A stretch of DNA of 9,047 nt from positions 1-9,047 of the forward strand of contig SKVE01000692.1 in NCBI GenBank assembly GCA_007129635.1, in the 5' to 3' direction. Of this stretch, positions 6,274-9,047 are shown one piece after another; within the stretch, counting starts at the first letter, position 1, and each line of letters begins with the position of its first letter. A program made the position numbers and the translations under genes. The notes beneath the pieces were generated by a model. That model did not search any database, was not told the origin of the DNA, and saw nothing but the letters and a program-made list of their open reading frames with translations. This DNA is from Planctomycetaceae bacterium. GTDB lineage: Bacteria; Planctomycetota; Planctomycetia; Pirellulales; Pirellulaceae.

Positions 6274-6508
6274 CATGCTGATCGGACTGCCGGACCAGTT
6301 CTTCGACCAGACGGCCACTGTCGATTCCCAGCACCAGTGCGCAACCGTCGCGGACGTTGGTGGCTTCGAGGACGGCCGTCGCTCTGGCGGTCCACTGGTC
6401 GGCGGCGGACGGTTCGGAAACAGGAGGAACGTGAACGAGCGGCTCGTCAGACATTGGGGCGCCGAACGCCAAGATCCTGCCCTCTGTTGTGACGACAAAC
6501 GCACCCAT
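6272..6508 (-). pseudogene. Remnant of a PQQ-propeller / SAM-methyltransferase-like protein
   Basis: About 79 codons on the minus strand read like real protein. GAFVVTTEGRILAFG (from the codon after 6508) resembles a PQQ-type beta-propeller strand. After a linker with ARATAVLEATNVRDG, the piece CALVLGIDSGRLVEELVRQS resembles a methyltransferase-like nucleotide-binding segment (VLGxxxGRL). From memory, this order, a propeller repeat ending in a segment of the type LVLGxGDGRLAEELARQSxLHV, is typical of large planctomycete PQQ-binding-like proteins of unproven function. The piece has no believable start and no downstream domain. After QHV (6272-6280) the reading enters the inverted repeat element and becomes KKRTGIF. 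Upstream the sense switches frame near 6510, with AGWLDTNKVDQDG in another frame. It is therefore a truncated, probably frameshifted relic. It lies just downstream of the glycerol dehydrogenase gene on the same strand. Confidence 0.5.
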
Positions 6509-6673
6509 AGGTTCTCGGCGACGCCATCTTGATCGACCTTGTTCGTATCGAGCCAGCCCGCGATCAACCGAGAAAACCGCTCCGACATTACCGCGCACCG
6601 CGAACGGAACGCCGCCGTCACCCGGTCCGGCATGCTGCAGCCGATCGCGGTTCGAGCCTGATAACTGACAACC

Positions 6674-7786
6674 TCAATCCATTCCCAGCATGGCTTTGCG
6701 TTCGCGGCCGAGAGCGTCGGCGGCGAACATGGCGTCGATGGCGTCATCCGCAGTGACTCGGAAACAGTGGTTGTGGCACAGCGATCCTTCGCCACCACAG
6801 GCGTCGCCGATCACCTGCAGACGGTCGCGAGTCACACCGGCCAGGTTCAGGTCGGCAAAGGTGACAGGTAAACCGATGGCGATTTCGAAATCGACGATTT
6901 GGTTCATCTCGTCCACATCCGTGTCCTCGTCCAAGCACAGTTGGGTGATGATCCCGAACCCGACTTTTTCGCCGTGCATCAGGCTCTTGCATTCCGGGAA
7001 ATTCGATAGCGGGTTGGCGATCATGTGAGCCGTGGCGAGCCCGCCGCTTTCGAATCCCAAGCCCGAATGCAGCACGTTGGCTTCGACAATCTTTTCGACG
7101 GCCGGTGTGACCAGGCCCAGTTGCACCGCGCGCAACGCTTCCAAGCCGCATTCCATCAGCAGCTCGTAGCCCAGCCGGGCGATGGCCATGGCGGCTCGAG
7201 TGGACACGCCGCCGGCGATGTTCGTGGCGCGGCTCTTGAAAGACGCTTCGGCTTCGACCCAGGTCGCCAGCGCGTCGCCCATCCCGGCAGCGAACGCGCG
7301 TGCCGGACCTCGAGCGATCACCTGGGTGTCCACCAGCACGATGTCGGGATTGAAAGGCCAGCAATCGAAGCCGATGAAGTTGGAATCGGCGTCGTACCAG
7401 ACCGTCGCAGCGCTGGTCGGTGCGTCGGTCGCTGCGATCGTCGGGACGGTCATCAGTCGCAGCTTGGCGTCGACCGACACGGCTTTGGCCACGTCGATCG
7501 ACTTGCCGCCGCCCAATCCGATGATGGCATCGGCGCCTTGTTGTCGAGCCAGCTCGACGACCCGATTCGCCTCGTCTCGCGTCGCTTCGCCCCCGAACGG
7601 CACATCGATGGGCGATACCCCGGCCTGGTCGATGCTGGCCAGCACCGTCTGGCCGATCAGGCCCTTGACCACATCGTCCCATAACAGGATCGGCTTCTTG
7701 CCCAGCAGCTTGGCATAGCTGCCGATCTCTGCCATGACTCCGCGGCCCTGAACATACTTGTGCGGCGCGATAAAGACCATTTTCAT
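6674..7786 (-). CDS. gldA: Glycerol dehydrogenase-like, metal-dependent polyol dehydrogenase
   Basis: The 370-residue product belongs to the iron-containing/type III alcohol dehydrogenase family and is closest in motifs to GldA, which converts glycerol to dihydroxyacetone with NAD+ and a divalent metal, usually Zn2+, in the cytoplasm. GLGGGKSIDVAK (~90-101) is the dinucleotide-binding loop, and TIAATDAPTSAATVWY (~116-131) matches the GldA signature. The metal ligands fall on D171 (AGMGD), H254 (FESGGLATAH) and H271 (LMHGEK), the same numbers as in E. coli GldA (367 residues). The C-terminus AADALGRERK also fits. The His two residues after H254 in typical AHAIHNG is Ala here (AHMIANP), which may shift substrate preference, so another polyol or hydroxyketone remains possible. 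The start at 7786 is chosen over the longer open frame to 7834: AGGAG lies 8 nt away, and the longer version would overlap the upstream gene. It is second of a tight pair, 22 nt after the hydroxyacid dehydrogenase stop. Confidence 0.85.
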   Translation of the reverse strand: MKMVFIAPHKYVQGRGVMAEIGSYAKLLGKKPILLWDDVVKGLIGQTVLASIDQAGVSPIDVPFGGEATRDEANRVVELARQQGADAIIGLGGGKSIDVAKAVSVDAKLRLMTVPTIAATDAPTSAATVWYDADSNFIGFDCWPFNPDIVLVDTQVIARGPARAFAAGMGDALATWVEAEASFKSRATNIAGGVSTRAAMAIARLGYELLMECGLEALRAVQLGLVTPAVEKIVEANVLHSGLGFESGGLATAHMIANPLSNFPECKSLMHGEKVGFGIITQLCLDEDTDVDEMNQIVDFEIAIGLPVTFADLNLAGVTRDRLQVIGDACGGEGSLCHNHCFRVTADDAIDAMFAADALGRERKAMLGMD

Positions 7787-7794
7787 CGTATTTT

Positions 7795-7799
7795 CTCCT
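7795..7799 (-). promoter_or_regulatory. Shine-Dalgarno AGGAG deciding start at 7786
   Basis: On the minus strand AGGAG is followed by 8 nt and ATG (7786). It sits inside the 22-nt gap between the two dehydrogenase genes, so the second gene has its own initiation site rather than depending on overlap. Confidence 0.8.
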
Positions 7800-7808
7800 G
7801 TGGCTTGG

Positions 7809-8852
7809 TCAAACGAAATGGGGTTGGACTGCATTGATGATCGGCAATTGGCGATCCCCGGTCAACATGCGACGCAGATGTGCGGCCAGCATTTTGGGGC
7901 TGTTGCGAAACGCGTCGATCGTGCTGCCCGCGATATGGGGCACCAGGGTCACGTTCTCCAGTCGGATCAGCGGATGATCGGCGGGCAGAGGTTCTTCGTC
8001 GAACACGTCCAGCGCAGCGCCGCCGATCGCGCGTCGCTGGAGCGCGTCGACCAGCGCTCGTTCGTCGACCAGGCCGCTACGAGCCGTATTGACCAGCACG
8101 GCGGTCGGCTTCATCAGCGCGAGCTGGGCTGCGCCGATCAGATTTCTGGTCTCCTCGCTGTACCTGGCGTGCAGCGAGACGACGTCGGATTGCTGCAGCA
8201 GATCCGGCAGGTCGACGATCTGAACAGGAGCCGTATCGCCGGTTACGAAGGGATCGTAAGCCAGGATGCGGCATCCCAGGGCCTGCAGGTAACCGGCCAG
8301 CAACCGCGCCACCGCACCGTAGCCGACCAGCCCGACGGTCCGCTCGTTCAATTCGGGGATCTCGTCGCGGTTCGGGAAATCGCGAGTCCAGATCCCGGAC
8401 CGCAAGGCCGCGTGGCCTCGAGCGATATTCCGCACTTCGGACAGGATCATCCCCAGCGTGCATTCGGCCACCGCCCGCGCGTTGCGGCCGGGCGTGTTCA
8501 GCACCGTGATGCCTCGTTCGGTCGCCTGGGGGACGGCGACGTTTTCCGTGCCGCCACGCAACACACCGATGACTTTCAGATTCTTCGCGGCCGCGACCAC
8601 AGCCTGGCCCAGCGGCGCGAACTGGACGCAGACGATGTCAAACCGCTCGATCCCCTCCGTGACTTCGGGTGGCAGCGTCACCGCGTCCGGGCCATGCAAC
8701 TCGATCGCCAGGTTGGCTTGTTGCAAATCGATCAGCGTCGGCTGTTCCCAGCTCCTCACCTGGACATGGACCCCCAGATCTTCCAGCGATGCAAAACCTT
8801 GGCGCATGAATTCGGCCGGGATGTAGTTATCGCTGATCGCCAACAGATGCAT
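7809..8852 (-). CDS. D-isomer-specific 2-hydroxyacid dehydrogenase (phosphoglycerate dehydrogenase-like)
   Basis: The 347-residue product should interconvert a 2-hydroxyacid and a 2-oxoacid with NAD(P)H in the cytoplasm. The N-terminal substrate domain leads to LRGGTENVAVPQATERGITV (~98-117) and NTPGRNARAVAECTLGMIL (~119-137), classic for the family. The NAD loop is VGLVGYGAVARLL (~173-185), GxGxxA where GxGxxG is usual. The catalytic Arg is R258 (NTARSGLVDE), the Glu is E287 (DVFDEEPLP) and the His is H306 (VPHIAGST), so the triad is intact. It has no ACT domain or C-terminal regulatory extension, unlike long SerA enzymes, so serine synthesis is unlikely. A catabolic hydroxyacid or hydroxypyruvate-type substrate fits the GldA neighbour better, but this is inference. 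The open frame runs up to 8957; ATG 8852 is chosen for its AGAGGAG 8 nt upstream and because the extension would overlap the preceding gene and looks non-homologous. Confidence 0.88.
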   Translation of the reverse strand: MHLLAISDNYIPAEFMRQGFASLEDLGVHVQVRSWEQPTLIDLQQANLAIELHGPDAVTLPPEVTEGIERFDIVCVQFAPLGQAVVAAAKNLKVIGVLRGGTENVAVPQATERGITVLNTPGRNARAVAECTLGMILSEVRNIARGHAALRSGIWTRDFPNRDEIPELNERTVGLVGYGAVARLLAGYLQALGCRILAYDPFVTGDTAPVQIVDLPDLLQQSDVVSLHARYSEETRNLIGAAQLALMKPTAVLVNTARSGLVDERALVDALQRRAIGGAALDVFDEEPLPADHPLIRLENVTLVPHIAGSTIDAFRNSPKMLAAHLRRMLTGDRQLPIINAVQPHFV

Positions 8853-8860
8853 CGTCGTGT

Positions 8861-8867
8861 CTCCTCT
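8861..8867 (-). promoter_or_regulatory. Shine-Dalgarno AGAGGAG deciding start at 8852
   Basis: On the minus strand AGAGGAG is followed by exactly 8 nt and ATG (8852). This selects the shorter of the possible starts. The spacing is the same as for the genes starting at 4301, 4725 and 7786. Confidence 0.8.
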
Positions 8868-8916
8868 AGGAACAAAAGCAATCGTCGCTTGGGCCTCGGC
8901 CGATTTTCGAGCTTGC

Positions 8917-9047
8917 TTACGCCTTTCCGTCCGACCCCAGCAACTGGATCTTTTCACGGACCACCGCTGCCAGTTCCCGGCGGATGGGCCGGAACAGATC
9001 GCGAGGCAACGGGTCGATGCGTTCGTGCAGGGTGGCAGCGGTCTTCA
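8917..9047 (-). CDS. C-terminal end of an unidentified gene, cut by the window edge
   Basis: Reading the minus strand from the right edge gives 42 complete codons ending in TAA at 8917. The segment contains HERIDPLPRDLFRPIRREL and ends EKIQLLGSDGKA, an amphipathic, charged, probably helical tail. GC-rich third positions and even amino-acid use look coding, and the stop lies 64 nt before the start of the hydroxyacid dehydrogenase on the same strand, so it is probably the preceding gene of one operon. I do not recognise the family. A kinase, aldolase or other enzyme of the same pathway would be a natural guess from context, but nothing in these residues shows it. Confidence 0.6.
   Translation of the reverse strand, partial: KTAATLHERIDPLPRDLFRPIRRELAAVVREKIQLLGSDGKA

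Larger units (their letters stand above)
6045..6673. other. 629-bp region without an intact gene
   Basis: Between the oxidoreductase stop and the glycerol dehydrogenase stop there is no intact coding sequence. From left to right it holds a GC-rich hairpin (6075-6110), an inverted-repeat-bounded element (6118-6273) and a minus-strand gene remnant (at least 6272-6508). The part from about 6509 to 6673 shows only frame-broken minus-strand reading and may be a more decayed portion of the same remnant. Confidence 0.75.

Noticed and set aside
5130..6395. Long minus-strand open frame (421 codons) opposite the oxidoreductase gene
   Set aside because: It is antisense to a well-supported Gfo/Idh/MocA gene, runs through the inverted-repeat element and shows no protein family features.
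6041..6598. Minus-strand 185-codon frame as an intact gene
   Set aside because: Only the middle (6272-6508) looks like protein. The rest reads through the MITE-like element and GC hairpin, and there is no SD or sensible start, so it is treated as a relic.
8853..8957. Longer N-terminus for the 2-hydroxyacid dehydrogenase
   Set aside because: The extra 35 residues are basic and unlike the family, overlap the end of the preceding gene, and lack an SD. The start at 8852 has a strong one.
1..9047. A defence system, phage, secondary-metabolite cluster or RNA gene
   Set aside because: No nuclease, helicase, toxin-antitoxin, capsid, integrase, synthase module, tRNA or rRNA signature was found in either strand.

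Overview
The window looks like chromosomal DNA from a planctomycete, most likely a Pirellulaceae (Rhodopirellula-like) bacterium. This is inferred from four things: high GC content, two Tat-exported proteins including a Tat-tagged Gfo/Idh/MocA oxidoreductase (a family heavily expanded in that phylum), GGCACAC-GGA-GTGTGCC-type intergenic hairpins, and several families of short intergenic repeats. No rRNA, tRNA, CRISPR array, phage gene or intact transposase was seen.

Layout, left to right. Positions 1-104 hold a 30-bp tandem repeat ending in a perfect hairpin. Positions 185-2650 (+) encode a secreted S9-family serine peptidase whose catalytic domain closely resembles glutamyl endopeptidase (the S9D type of plant plastids and bacteria). 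Converging on it, 2721-4301 (-) encodes a Tat-exported protein resembling the L-fucose/L-arabinose isomerase superfamily. A 423-bp divergent intergenic region follows, carrying candidate promoters for both flanking genes and a structured repeat: 25-bp inverted arms around three 15-bp tandem units. Positions 4725-6044 (+) encode the Tat-exported Gfo/Idh/MocA oxidoreductase.

The 629-bp stretch 6045-6673 has no intact gene but is not empty. It holds a GC-rich hairpin just after the oxidoreductase gene, a ~150-bp MITE-like element with near-perfect 25-bp inverted ends, and a decayed minus-strand gene fragment that appears to come from a planctomycete PQQ-propeller/methyltransferase-like protein. 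The readable fragment stops exactly where the element begins.

The right third is a minus-strand operon. In transcription order it runs from the last 42 codons of an unidentified gene (enters at 9047, stops at 8917), to a D-2-hydroxyacid dehydrogenase (8852-7809), to a GldA-like glycerol/polyol dehydrogenase (7786-6674). The last two are 22 nt apart. The set points to oxidation and reduction of a small polyol, hydroxyketone or hydroxyacid in the cytoplasm. The two exported sugar-type enzymes further left suggest carbohydrate processing outside the cytoplasmic membrane. Four genes have a strong Shine-Dalgarno sequence exactly 8 nt from the chosen ATG, which fixes their starts; the peptidase gene is the exception.
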